NCBI GenBank assembly: GCA_949739085.1
Contig: CATIYU010000233.1
Location: 1-19,229, forward strand
Source: an uncultured Eubacteriales bacterium
GTDB taxonomy: Bacteria; Bacillota_A; Clostridia; Oscillospirales; Oscillospiraceae
Length of the DNA stretch: 19,229 nt
Reading direction: 5' to 3'
The translations under genes were made by a program, and so were the position numbers. The notes under the pieces are model-generated. The model made no database searches. It worked only from the letters and a program-made list of their open reading frames with translations, and was not told the DNA's origin. Positions 1 to 6,328 of this stretch are shown here, piece by piece (the stretch's first letter is position 1; each line of letters opens with the position of its first letter).

Positions 1-1
1 G

Positions 2-409
2 GAGATGTTCCACAAGACCCTGGATTACGTTGAGGCCGGTGATAACGCGGGCTGCCTGCTGCGCGGCGTTGCCAAGACCGACATCGAGCGCGGCCAGGTC
101 CTGGCTAAGCCCGGCTCCATTCAGCCCCACACCAAGTTCGTGGGCCAGGTGTACGTCCTGAGCAAGGACGAAGGTGGCCGCCACACCCCCTTCTTTAACA
201 ACTACCGTCCTCAGTTCTACTTCCGTACCACCGACGTGACCGGCGTTATCTCCCTGCCTGACGGCGTTGAGATGTGCATGCCCGGCGACAACGTGGACAT
301 GAAGGTTGAGCTGATTACCCCCATCGCCATTGAGAAGGGTCTGCGTTTCGCTATCCGTGAGGGTGGCCGTACTGTGGGTTCCGGCGTGGTTATCGACATC
401 AACGAGTAA
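2..409 (+). CDS. tuf: Elongation factor Tu, C-terminal part (5' end outside window)
   Basis: This is the last ~135 residues of EF-Tu, the GTPase that delivers aminoacyl-tRNA to the ribosome. The reading frame is already open at base 2, so the ATG at 5 is an internal methionine and not a start. Visible family landmarks are the domain 2/3 segments [36 protein letters not shown] and the closing [16 protein letters not shown]. Domains 2 (end) and 3 are present, while the GTPase domain lies upstream of the window. Codon use is strongly biased to C-ending codons, as expected for a very highly expressed gene. A strong terminator follows 30 bases after the stop, so this is the end of its transcription unit. 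Identification is essentially certain from the sequence itself. Confidence 0.98.
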   Translation, partial: EMFHKTLDYVEAGDNAGCLLRGVAKTDIERGQVLAKPGSIQPHTKFVGQVYVLSKDEGGRHTPFFNNYRPQFYFRTTDVTGVISLPDGVEMCMPGDNVDMKVELITPIAIEKGLRFAIREGGRTVGSGVVIDINE

Positions 410-437
410 TTTAGGCGCGAACTTGCCTGAAAGATTT

Positions 438-468
438 AGCCGGAGCGGCATTGCTGCTCCGGCTTTTT
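438..468 (+). terminator. Rho-independent terminator of tuf
   Basis: A perfect 9-bp stem, AGCCGGAGC (438-446) with GCTCCGGCT (456-464), has a 9-base loop and is followed by a T run. It sits between tuf and the convergent trmO. On the minus strand the same stem is followed only by TAAAT, so it is mainly a plus-strand terminator. Confidence 0.93.
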
Positions 469-492
469 GCGCCTCCTGTGTCATAAGTGATA

Positions 493-1215
493 TTAGGTGC
501 AAGCTGCTGGATGCGGCCCGGCGCTGCCTACCACCGGGGAGAGTTCCCGCACGGTCAGCCGCCCTTCTGATACAGTAAAGCGAACCTCCAGTCCCGCAAA
601 GGCCATCCCATAGACCCGATCCGGATCGTCCTGGTAGGAGGGGCGAGGGTCCTCCGCCAGAACCCCCAACAGGGCCTGCCGCTTCTCCACCGGCGCCAGC
701 GCCAGCAGCTCCGGGGGGCAGTCCACAGCCAGCCGCCGCCGCTCCACCTGGTCTACAAAGCCGCCCGCAGCGTCCGGTCGGGCGTCGGCATAGGGGATAT
801 AGGGTTTGATGTCGTAGATAGGCGTGCCGTCCAGCAGGTCCGCCCCTGCCACGTGAAGTACAGGCCCCAGCGCGCCGCCGGTCTCCACTCCCTCCAGCCG
901 CACAGCGGAGAGCCCCAGAGAGTTGGGCCGGAAGGGCGACCGGGTGGCAAACACGCCCAGCCGCTGGTTTCCGCCCAGCCGGGGCGGGCGCACAGTGGGG
1001 GACCACTCCTGACGCACCGCCTGACTGAATTGCCAGATGAGCCAGATATGGGAAAATTCCTCCAGCCCCCGGACGGCCTCTGGGACCCGGAACTCCGGTT
1101 CAAACACTACAGAAGCCCGCAGGGACTCCACCAGTCCGCTCTGCCGGGGAATGCCAAATTTGGAAGAGAAATCGCTATGAATGCGGGCGATGACCCGCAG
1201 GGTGTGCTGTTCCAT
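493..1215 (-). CDS. trmO: tRNA (N6-threonylcarbamoyladenosine37-N6)-methyltransferase TrmO (TsaA family)
   Basis: A 240-residue protein of the TsaA/UPF0066 family. TrmO uses S-adenosylmethionine to methylate t6A37 to m6t6A in certain threonine tRNAs. Family motifs are visible: GLEEFSHIWLIWQFS (50-64), TRSPFRPNSLGLSAV (91-105) and DLLDGTPIYDIKPYIPY (126-142). The C-terminal ~80 residues look like the second domain that many TrmO proteins carry. The start at 1215 is chosen because GAGGGG lies 6 bases upstream and the TsaA homology begins at once. The open frame extends further upstream to 1320, but only as an overlap into the preceding gene. It lies 19 bases downstream of the DUF3810 gene on the same strand, so the two are probably co-transcribed. 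It converges on tuf. Confidence 0.92.
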   Translation of the reverse strand: MEQHTLRVIARIHSDFSSKFGIPRQSGLVESLRASVVFEPEFRVPEAVRGLEEFSHIWLIWQFSQAVRQEWSPTVRPPRLGGNQRLGVFATRSPFRPNSLGLSAVRLEGVETGGALGPVLHVAGADLLDGTPIYDIKPYIPYADARPDAAGGFVDQVERRRLAVDCPPELLALAPVEKRQALLGVLAEDPRPSYQDDPDRVYGMAFAGLEVRFTVSEGRLTVRELSPVVGSAGPHPAACT

Positions 1216-1234
1216 AAAAACCCCTCGCAAACAT

Positions 1235-2317
1235 TTAGTAGTAGGCCACCAGAAGATCCACCACGGTGCCGTAGCTCTGGATGCCGTCGGTCTGACCGTA
1301 GGACTTGAGGGAGGCGTCATAGATGGATTTGCTTACTGTGGCCGTAACCCCCTCGAACTGACTCCAATAGGCGCTGTGGTAGCGCAGATCCGCTAAGACA
1401 GCCTCTGGCAGACTGCTGCGAAGTTCTGTCCAGCGGTCCTGGTCCGCCCGGTAGAGGGCGTTGCTCAGGTGTATGTATCCCATGAGATAACCGGAGTATT
1501 GGTACGCCGGGTGGTCTGAGGCGGTAGATGCGGCGACGGCCAGAAAGTTGCACTCCTGCTCTGAGGCAATGCCCCGCTGGTGGGCCAGCTCGTGGGCGAT
1601 ATTGGCGGGCAACAGGCAGGCGGGGCTGTCCACATTCAGGTTGGATTCCCCAGTGTAGGGGCTGTAGAAGCCAGTGAAATTCATGGCGCTGAAGAGCCGG
1701 GAGAAGAACATCTTTTTCGGTACCCGATCCTCTCGGGCCAGAAAGGGGAATTCCCGGGAAATATTTTCGTACACACTGGCGCTGGCGGCGAAAATCTCCT
1801 CCCTGGGCACGGCAAATACGCCGTTCCCATCCCGCTCCACCTGCCCCGCTGTCTCCGACAGCCGCTGGGCGAACCAGGCTGTCACCCGGTCCAGGTCCCC
1901 TTCCGCCACCGGCTGGGCATACACGCCGCTGCGCTGCTGGAAGCCAGGGGCATAGTAGTTGACACCCCACGCCGCGCAGTAGAAGCCGTAGGCGGTCAGG
2001 CACAGGCAGGCCATACCCAGGAGACAGCCGTAGGCGGCCTCCAGCCGCCTGCCTTTCCAAGTCCGTAGGCGGTGGAGGAGTGCTGCTGTCCAGGCCAGCA
2101 GGCCCAAAATAAAGATTACATAGAACCACTCTACCACAGAGAATGGAAACAGGTACCACAGCCGGGCGTACCCATCCTTAAGTCCCTGGGTGACGCTGGA
2201 AACGGCGCTGGCTGCCGCCGGACTGCTGATGCCGTACCAGTAGACGCAAAAGAGCGCCAGCACCCCCAGTGCCCAGAGGTGTACCGCCAAATGCCGCCTG
2301 AAAAATGCCTTCATCAT
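1235..2317 (-). CDS. DUF3810 membrane protein with zinc-metalloprotease HELAH motif
   Basis: A 360-residue membrane protein. Three hydrophobic segments lie in the N-terminal third (about 12-29, 60-82 and 97-117), followed by a soluble part containing NIAHELAHQRGIASEQECN (HELAH at 242-246), a gluzincin-like zinc-binding motif. Family knowledge: DUF3810 proteins are predicted membrane-anchored metallopeptidases common in Firmicutes, and their substrates are not known to me. AGGAGG precedes two adjacent ATG codons. The second (2314) has the more typical 7-base spacing and the first (2317) only 4, so the true start may be either. A near-consensus promoter lies just upstream at 2352-2380. The stop is 19 bases before the trmO start, which suggests a two-gene operon. 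Whether the protease is active cannot be told from the motif alone. Confidence 0.85.
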   Translation of the reverse strand: MMKAFFRRHLAVHLWALGVLALFCVYWYGISSPAAASAVSSVTQGLKDGYARLWYLFPFSVVEWFYVIFILGLLAWTAALLHRLRTWKGRRLEAAYGCLLGMACLCLTAYGFYCAAWGVNYYAPGFQQRSGVYAQPVAEGDLDRVTAWFAQRLSETAGQVERDGNGVFAVPREEIFAASASVYENISREFPFLAREDRVPKKMFFSRLFSAMNFTGFYSPYTGESNLNVDSPACLLPANIAHELAHQRGIASEQECNFLAVAASTASDHPAYQYSGYLMGYIHLSNALYRADQDRWTELRSSLPEAVLADLRYHSAYWSQFEGVTATVSKSIYDASLKSYGQTDGIQSYGTVVDLLVAYY

Positions 2318-2351
2318 ACCGCCTCCTGTACCATGGAAGATTCTATCTCCC

Positions 2352-2380
2352 AGTATACCCCCTCCGCAAAAATTTGCCAA
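2352..2380 (-). promoter_or_regulatory. Vegetative (sigma-A type) promoter for the DUF3810-trmO unit
   Basis: On the minus strand TTGGCA (2375-2380) is separated by exactly 17 bases from TATACT (2352-2357). It lies 35 bases upstream of the DUF3810 start, between that gene and the end of the SLOG gene. Confidence 0.75.
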
Positions 2381-2402
2381 GAGGATATTTTTGCCACAGG
2401 GG

Positions 2403-2912
2403 TCAGAGGTCCGACGGATTGATGTCAACAAAGGGAACGCCCTGCCGGATGGCGTACTCCAGGGCCCGGCGGGTGCCGCCGCTGACGCCGTCGTAGACTG
2501 CGATGACCAGGGCGCTGTGGTCCACCATATACCGGTTGCGGCGGAACATGCACCCCGCTGTGTAGTGGTCCTGGACCACTGTCTCCACATCGCAGATGGC
2601 CAGGAGGCCATGCCACCTGGCCCGGTCGGCGCTGGGCCAGCTGTCGGCCTGGGCAGGGCAGGGCACAGCGGCCTCCAGGGTCACGTCCCCACGCTCCTCC
2701 CGCAGGGCCGCCACAGCCTCAGCAAAATAGAAGTCGCAGCCCCGGGCCATGCCGCAGATAAAATGGCGCATTCCGCCGTCGTAAGCGGAGGCCACCGCGT
2801 CCCGGAGCTTCTGCTTGAGGGCTTTGCAGCGGGGGTCCTGTTCATTGGCCCCCCAGGGCAGCTTCTCCGGGCGATGTCCAGTGAAACAGCAGGTGCTGGG
2901 TTTTCCACGCAT
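2403..2912 (-). CDS. SLOG family protein (DUF1273/YpsA-like)
   Basis: A 169-residue Rossmann-like protein of the SLOG superfamily, in the DUF1273/YpsA branch. Visible signatures are CCFTGHRPEKLP (8-19), the glycine-rich GMARGCDFYFAEAV (54-67) and the C-terminal DGVSGGTRRALEYA (141-154), which in SLOG folds form the nucleotide- or ligand-binding pocket. SLOG proteins are proposed to bind NAD- or ADP-ribose-type or nucleotide ligands. The closest characterised relative, YpsA of Bacillus, affects cell division, but its biochemistry is unsettled, so no reaction is assigned. The start at 2912 follows GGATGG, and upstream in-frame codons lie before the promoter. It is transcribed from its own strong promoter (2947-2975), back to back with the FMN riboswitch/ribU promoter. 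No terminator is obvious at its 3' end, so some readthrough into DUF3810-trmO is possible. Confidence 0.82.
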   Translation of the reverse strand: MRGKPSTCCFTGHRPEKLPWGANEQDPRCKALKQKLRDAVASAYDGGMRHFICGMARGCDFYFAEAVAALREERGDVTLEAAVPCPAQADSWPSADRARWHGLLAICDVETVVQDHYTAGCMFRRNRYMVDHSALVIAVYDGVSGGTRRALEYAIRQGVPFVDINPSDL

Positions 2913-2946
2913 CTTGTAACCATCCTTTACAATTCTGTTTGTCCTA

Positions 2947-2975
2947 ATTATAGAACATAAATTCTGATTTGTAAA
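2947..2975 (-). promoter_or_regulatory. Strong vegetative promoter for the SLOG gene
   Basis: On the minus strand TTTACA (2970-2975), a 17-base spacer and TATAAT (2947-2952) give a nearly perfect sigma-A promoter, 35 bases upstream of the SLOG start. Confidence 0.85.
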
Positions 2976-2987
2976 GAAAAATAATGC

Positions 2988-3015
2988 TTGCTTTTTCGAC
3001 GGCGGCGCGTATAAT
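2988..3015 (+). promoter_or_regulatory. Promoter for the FMN riboswitch-ribU transcript
   Basis: TTGCTT (2988-2993), a 16-base spacer and a perfect TATAAT (3010-3015). The distance to the riboswitch core is about 90 bases. It is divergent from the SLOG promoter, with the two -35 boxes only 12 bases apart. Confidence 0.7.
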
Positions 3016-3104
3016 AGAAGACGGCGGCGCTCCTGGGCGGCGGATGCGCTGTGTTGACCCCTTTTCCCTCTGTCCGGGAAAAGGGGTATATGCCGAATAT
3101 ATTC

Positions 3105-3234
3105 ATCTTCAGGGCGGGGTGCAAGTCCCCACCGGCGGTAAGCGCTCCCAAGAGGGCGCAAGTCCGCGACCGCGGAGACGCGTTGAACCGGTGAGAGTCC
3201 GGTACCGACAGTGAGAGTCTGGATGGAAGAAGAT
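3105..3234 (+). ncRNA. FMN riboswitch (RFN element)
   Basis: The canonical RFN consensus blocks are present in order: ATCTTCAGGGCGGGGTG, then CAAGTCCCCACCGGCGGTAA, then AGTCCGCGACC, then GAACCGGTGAGAGTCCGGTA, then CCGACAGTGAGAGTCTGGAT, and GAAGAAGAT. The P1 stem closes exactly, with ATCTTC (3105-3110) paired to GAAGAT (3229-3234). It binds flavin mononucleotide and lowers expression of flavin synthesis or uptake genes. Here it lies in the leader of the riboflavin transporter gene ribU, which fixes that gene's substrate. Confidence 0.97.
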
Positions 3235-3275
3235 GTTCGCATGGGGGCAGTGGGATCCTGCGCTCTTTTGCGGCA

Positions 3276-3321
3276 GTACTCCGGGGATGGATAATCTTCG
3301 GGTATTTCTGTAAAGGAGTGT
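3276..3321 (+). promoter_or_regulatory. Putative expression platform: Shine-Dalgarno sequestering hairpin
   Basis: GTACTCC (3276-3282) can pair with GGAGTGT (3315-3321), five Watson-Crick plus two G-U pairs, covering the ribU ribosome binding site AAAGGAG (3312-3318). The loop carries a second copy of the P1 5' strand, ATCTTC (3294-3299), which could compete for GAAGAT at 3229-3234. No stem followed by a U run is visible before the start codon, so control looks translational. The folding is inferred by eye. Confidence 0.5.
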
Positions 3322-3328
3322 ATTTTTT

Positions 3329-3964
3329 ATGTCAACTATTTCTCAGAAGAGCAGTCCGGAGACCACGCCGCAGAGCGGCAGCGCAGCCTCCCGCTACGTC
3401 CGAAGGCTGGTGTCTATCGCTATGCTCAGCGCGGTGGCCACGGTGCTCATGGCCCTGGATTTCCCCATTCCCTTCCTCATTCCGTCCTTCGTCAAAATGG
3501 ATTTCTCTGAGCTGCCCGCCCTGCTGGCGGCCTTCAGTATGGGGCCGGTGAGCGGCGTGGCGGTGTGCCTGGTAAAAAATTTGGTAAACCTCTTTGCCAG
3601 CACTACCAGCGGCGTGGGAGAGCTTTGCAACTTCCTGCTGGGGGTGTGCCTGGTGGTCCCGGCGGGGCTGATCTATAAGTACAAAAAGACCCGGGGCGGC
3701 GCGCTCTTAGGCGCGTTGGTGGGCGCGGCGGTCATGGCGGTGGGCAGCGTACCGGTGAACTACTGCATCTCCTACCCCATGTACACCATGTTCATGCCCC
3801 TGGACGCCATTATCGGCATGTATCAGTCCCTGCTACCCTCCGTGGACGGCCTGATGGCCTGCCTTGTCATCTTCAACGCCCCCTTCACCCTCCTGAAGGC
3901 CCTGCTGGATACGGCTCTGGCGTTCCTGGTGTATAAGCCGCTGTCGCCGTTGCTGCATAAATAA
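3329..3964 (+). CDS. ribU: Riboflavin ECF transporter S component RibU
   Basis: A 211-residue integral membrane S component of an energy-coupling factor transporter, which binds riboflavin and works with the shared EcfA/EcfA'/EcfT module. No module gene is in this window, as is normal for group II ECF systems. The hallmark RibU region is FPIPFLIPSFVKMDFSELPALLAAFSMGPVSG (45-76), followed by LVKNLVNLF (81-89) and several hydrophobic helices up to residue ~205. The N-terminal ~22 residues are polar and serine/proline-rich, a longer lead-in than usual. The start at 3329 has AAAGGAG 10 bases upstream. The FMN riboswitch in the leader independently supports riboflavin as substrate. A strong terminator ends the unit, so the gene is monocistronic. 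Confidence 0.95.
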   Translation: MSTISQKSSPETTPQSGSAASRYVRRLVSIAMLSAVATVLMALDFPIPFLIPSFVKMDFSELPALLAAFSMGPVSGVAVCLVKNLVNLFASTTSGVGELCNFLLGVCLVVPAGLIYKYKKTRGGALLGALVGAAVMAVGSVPVNYCISYPMYTMFMPLDAIIGMYQSLLPSVDGLMACLVIFNAPFTLLKALLDTALAFLVYKPLSPLLHK

Positions 3965-3981
3965 GAACAACGCAGATTCCT

Positions 3982-4014
3982 AAAGCGCCGGACGCCGCCC
4001 GTCCGGCGCTTTTT
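3982..4014 (+). terminator. Rho-independent terminator of ribU
   Basis: A perfect 12-bp stem, AAAGCGCCGGAC (3982-3993) with GTCCGGCGCTTT (4001-4012), has a 7-base loop and ends in T residues. The A run on the 5' side makes it potentially bidirectional. Confidence 0.95.
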
Positions 4015-4063
4015 AGAGTCCATCTCCGTTAAGAATCCGTGCAAAACTGCAAGGGAAGGTTGG

Positions 4064-4092
4064 TAGATTTTTTCCCTGAGAACCTCTATACT
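4064..4092 (+). promoter_or_regulatory. Weak candidate promoter for the XRE regulator
   Basis: TATACT (4087-4092) is a good -10 box 32 bases upstream of the start codon. The element 17 bases upstream, TAGATT, is a poor -35. TACTGTA within this stretch (4089-4095) is a short dyad that could be an autoregulatory operator half, but this is only suggestive. Confidence 0.35.
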
Positions 4093-4124
4093 GTAGACAT
4101 TCCAAAAAGAAAGAGGTGCCAAAT

Positions 4125-4589
4125 ATGAATTTGGGAAACAGTTTATTTCAGGCGAGGAAGAAGCGGGGGCTTTCCCAGGAGGAGGTGGCGGAACAGCTGG
4201 GCGTGAGCCGTCAGACCATCTCTAAGTGGGAGACTGGCGAGACAATTCCTGACATCCGGCAGTCCAAACATTTGGCGGTTCTATACCGCCTGTCCCTGGA
4301 CGAGCTGATCGATTTTGACATGGATGTACAGGAGGTCGAGGAGGCCATTGAGCGGACAAGCGCCGCCCTGGAGGAAAAAATTGACTGGACAAAGGCTTGG
4401 GGGAAAAAATATCCTATCCTGCTGTCCTACCGCCAGGACGTGAACGTGGAAAACTACACTGTGCAGCTGAACAGAATGATTGTGGACCTGAGAAACGAAT
4501 ATGGCTACAGCGAGCTGGACGCCTTCCTGGTGCTGAAGGATATCCTGGCCGCCGTATGGAAGGGCCAGAAGCAGAAGGCAAGGCCGTAG
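4125..4589 (+). CDS. XRE-family helix-turn-helix transcriptional regulator
   Basis: A 154-residue protein. Residues ~5-60 are a Cro/C1-type helix-turn-helix: LFQARKKRGLSQEEVAEQLG, then VSRQTISKWETGETIPD, then LAVLYRLSLDELI. The remainder (~70-154) is a charged helical domain with no motif I recognise, including WGKKYPILLSYRQDVNVENY and ending in a lysine-rich tail. It is probably a dimerisation or ligand-sensing part. I prefer the ATG at 4125 over the in-frame GTG at 4116 because AGAGGTG, the likely Shine-Dalgarno, overlaps that GTG. The gene stands alone between a ribU terminator and the nnrD promoter, so it may regulate itself or a distant target. Regulation of the adjacent nnrD-alr genes is possible but unsupported. 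Confidence 0.88.
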   Translation: MNLGNSLFQARKKRGLSQEEVAEQLGVSRQTISKWETGETIPDIRQSKHLAVLYRLSLDELIDFDMDVQEVEEAIERTSAALEEKIDWTKAWGKKYPILLSYRQDVNVENYTVQLNRMIVDLRNEYGYSELDAFLVLKDILAAVWKGQKQKARP

Positions 4590-4643
4590 CTCCCCCGAGT
4601 GGGCATAAACTGCTCTATTCTGGAATAAAGTCTGCGGCGGGCA

Positions 4644-4672
4644 GTGACAATCGGGTCCGGCTGTGGTAAAAT
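4644..4672 (+). promoter_or_regulatory. Promoter for the nnrD-lipoprotein-alr operon
   Basis: GTGACA (4644-4649), a 17-base spacer and TAAAAT (4667-4672). A short dyad, CCTGAA-TCT-TTCAGG (4676-4690), follows at the transcript 5' end and overlaps the first possible Shine-Dalgarno (AGGA). Confidence 0.65.
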
Positions 4673-4700
4673 AATCCTGAATCTTTCAGGAAATGAGGCG

Positions 4701-5546
4701 ATGCCCATGGAGAAAATTACGCCGCAGCTGGTCCGCCGCCTGCTGCCCCGCCGCTCCCCCGAGGGCCATAAGGGGACCTTTGGCAAAGTGTACGTCTTAG
4801 GGGGATCGGTGGGCTACACCGGTGCGCCGGTGTACGCAGGAGAGGCGGCGGTGCGTACTGGCAGCGGGCTGGTGTTTGTGGGGGTTCCGGCGGAGGTGTA
4901 CCCCATTGTAGCCGCCCGTTGCGAGGCGGCGATGGCCCACCCCATCCCGGCTGGCTATGGGGAGCTGCTGGAGCGGATCCGCCCCTGCGGCGCGGCGCTG
5001 GTCGGACCCGGACTGGGCCGGGGGGCCCCGGCGGAGCGCATGGTCCTCTCCCTGCTGGCGGACCTGGACATGCCCGTGGTGTTGGACGCGGACGGCATAA
5101 ATACGGCTGCCCGGCATATACATGTTCTGAACCAACGGCTCCACCCCACAGTGGTCACGCCCCACGAGGAGGAGTTCCGCCGTCTGGGCGGGGACCTCTC
5201 CCCGGGCCGGGAGCGGGCGGCGGAGGACTTTGCCCGGCGGCACGGCTGCGTGCTGGTGCTCAAGGGCCCCGGCACTATTGTGGCGGCCCCCGGCGGCGGC
5301 CTCTGGCGCAATACTACCGGCAACAGCGGCATGGCCAAAGGCGGCAGCGGCGACGTTCTGGCGGGAATGGTCCTCAGCCTCATAGGCCAGGGGGCGGACC
5401 CGGTGGACGCGGCCATTTGCGCCGTGTGGCTCCACGGGCGGGCGGGGGACCTGTGCAAGCGGGACCTCACCGGGTACGCCATGACCCCGGGGGACCTCAT
5501 TGGACGGCTGCCCGCCGTGTTCCGGGAGCTGGGATTGGAAGACTAA
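4701..5546 (+). CDS. nnrD: ADP/ATP-dependent NAD(P)H-hydrate dehydratase
   Basis: A 281-residue single-domain member of the YjeF C-terminal (ribokinase-like) family. It repairs hydrated NADH/NADPH (NADHX/NADPHX), using a nucleotide triphosphate or diphosphate to drive dehydration. Motifs are HKGTFGKVYVLGGS (23-36), PVVLDADGIN (125-134), TPHEEEFRRL (153-162), VLKGPGTIV (187-195) and the nucleotide-binding GNSGMAKGGSGDVLAGM (207-223), with the catalytic aspartate expected at 218. The epimerase (NnrE) domain often fused N-terminally is absent, so an epimerase must be encoded elsewhere. Two starts fit: ATG 4701 with AGGA 9 bases upstream, or ATG 4707 with GAGG 8 bases upstream. It is first in an operon, with the lipoprotein gene starting 19 bases after the stop. 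Confidence 0.94.
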   Translation: MPMEKITPQLVRRLLPRRSPEGHKGTFGKVYVLGGSVGYTGAPVYAGEAAVRTGSGLVFVGVPAEVYPIVAARCEAAMAHPIPAGYGELLERIRPCGAALVGPGLGRGAPAERMVLSLLADLDMPVVLDADGINTAARHIHVLNQRLHPTVVTPHEEEFRRLGGDLSPGRERAAEDFARRHGCVLVLKGPGTIVAAPGGGLWRNTTGNSGMAKGGSGDVLAGMVLSLIGQGADPVDAAICAVWLHGRAGDLCKRDLTGYAMTPGDLIGRLPAVFRELGLED

Positions 5547-5565
5547 AAATCAAGGAGGAAGAACC

Positions 5566-6300
5566 GTGCGAAAAGCCCTGCTTTTTGCACCAATGCTGAT
5601 GCTCCTGCTCACCGCCTGCGGCGGCGGAGGGGAGAAAGATTTGGCTGCGGAGCTGCAAAATCAGTACGCCGGACTGGCATCCGCCAGCCTGGAGGCGGAC
5701 ATCACCTGCCAGTATGACGGCGAGGTGCGCACCTACACCATGCTCTGCGCCTATACCCCGGAGAGCAGCACCGTCACCGTCACCGCCCCCACCAACCTGG
5801 CGGGCATCTCCGCTACCGTGGCCGGCGGGGCGCTGACCCTCAGCTACGAGGACGTGGCCCTGGACGCCGGGAGCTACTCCGCCGCCGCCATCTCCCCGGT
5901 GGCAGCGCTGCCAAAGCTGATGGAGGCCGCCGCAAACGGCTACATTACTGAACAGAGCGAGGAGACACTGGGAGAACGGTCCTGCCTGCGGTTGGCCTGC
6001 GACCTGAAGGAGGACGCCGGGACCCTCTACACCACCTGGTTTGACAAGGAGACTCTGCTGCCCCTGCGCAGCGAGATCAGCGCGGACGGCACGGTGATAT
6101 TCGAGGTGGCGTGGACCAGCTTCGAGGTCACCAGCCGCCAGGAGGAGCCCCCCTCTGAGGACGCCTCCCCCAGCACTGGCCAGAACAGCGCGGAGGACAC
6201 CCCGGCCGAACAGCCTCAGGAGGGCGGGGACGGCCAGCAGGCATCCAACAGCTGGACCGAGGCCGACGAGGCGGCGGCCTATGCGGAAGCGGAGGAATAA
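5566..6300 (+). CDS. LolA/GerS-like lipoprotein
   Basis: A 244-residue predicted lipoprotein. A short basic N-terminus (VRKALL) and a hydrophobic stretch lead to the lipobox LTAC, with the lipidated cysteine at 18, followed by a Gly-rich linker. Residues ~25-190 form a beta-rich domain resembling LolA/LppX-like lipoprotein-binding folds. The last ~45 residues are acidic, Pro/Gln/Ser-rich and probably disordered. The GTG start is set by AAGGAGG 7 bases upstream, and no ATG gives the signal peptide. It sits between nnrD and alr with gaps of 19 and 28 bases. From memory, Clostridioides difficile gerS, a germination lipoprotein with a LolA-like fold, also lies beside an alanine racemase gene. I therefore suggest a GerS-like role in germination, but the sequence alone does not prove it. 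Confidence 0.7.
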   Translation: MRKALLFAPMLMLLLTACGGGGEKDLAAELQNQYAGLASASLEADITCQYDGEVRTYTMLCAYTPESSTVTVTAPTNLAGISATVAGGALTLSYEDVALDAGSYSAAAISPVAALPKLMEAAANGYITEQSEETLGERSCLRLACDLKEDAGTLYTTWFDKETLLPLRSEISADGTVIFEVAWTSFEVTSRQEEPPSEDASPSTGQNSAEDTPAEQPQEGGDGQQASNSWTEADEAAAYAEAEE

Positions 6301-6328
6301 CGCCATCTATACGAAAGAGTGATAAGAT

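Noticed and set aside
2318..2611. N-terminal extension of the DUF3810 frame back into the SLOG gene
   Set aside because: The extension overlaps the SLOG coding sequence in another frame and spans the promoter at 2352-2380. AGGAGG sits directly in front of the ATG pair at 2314-2317.
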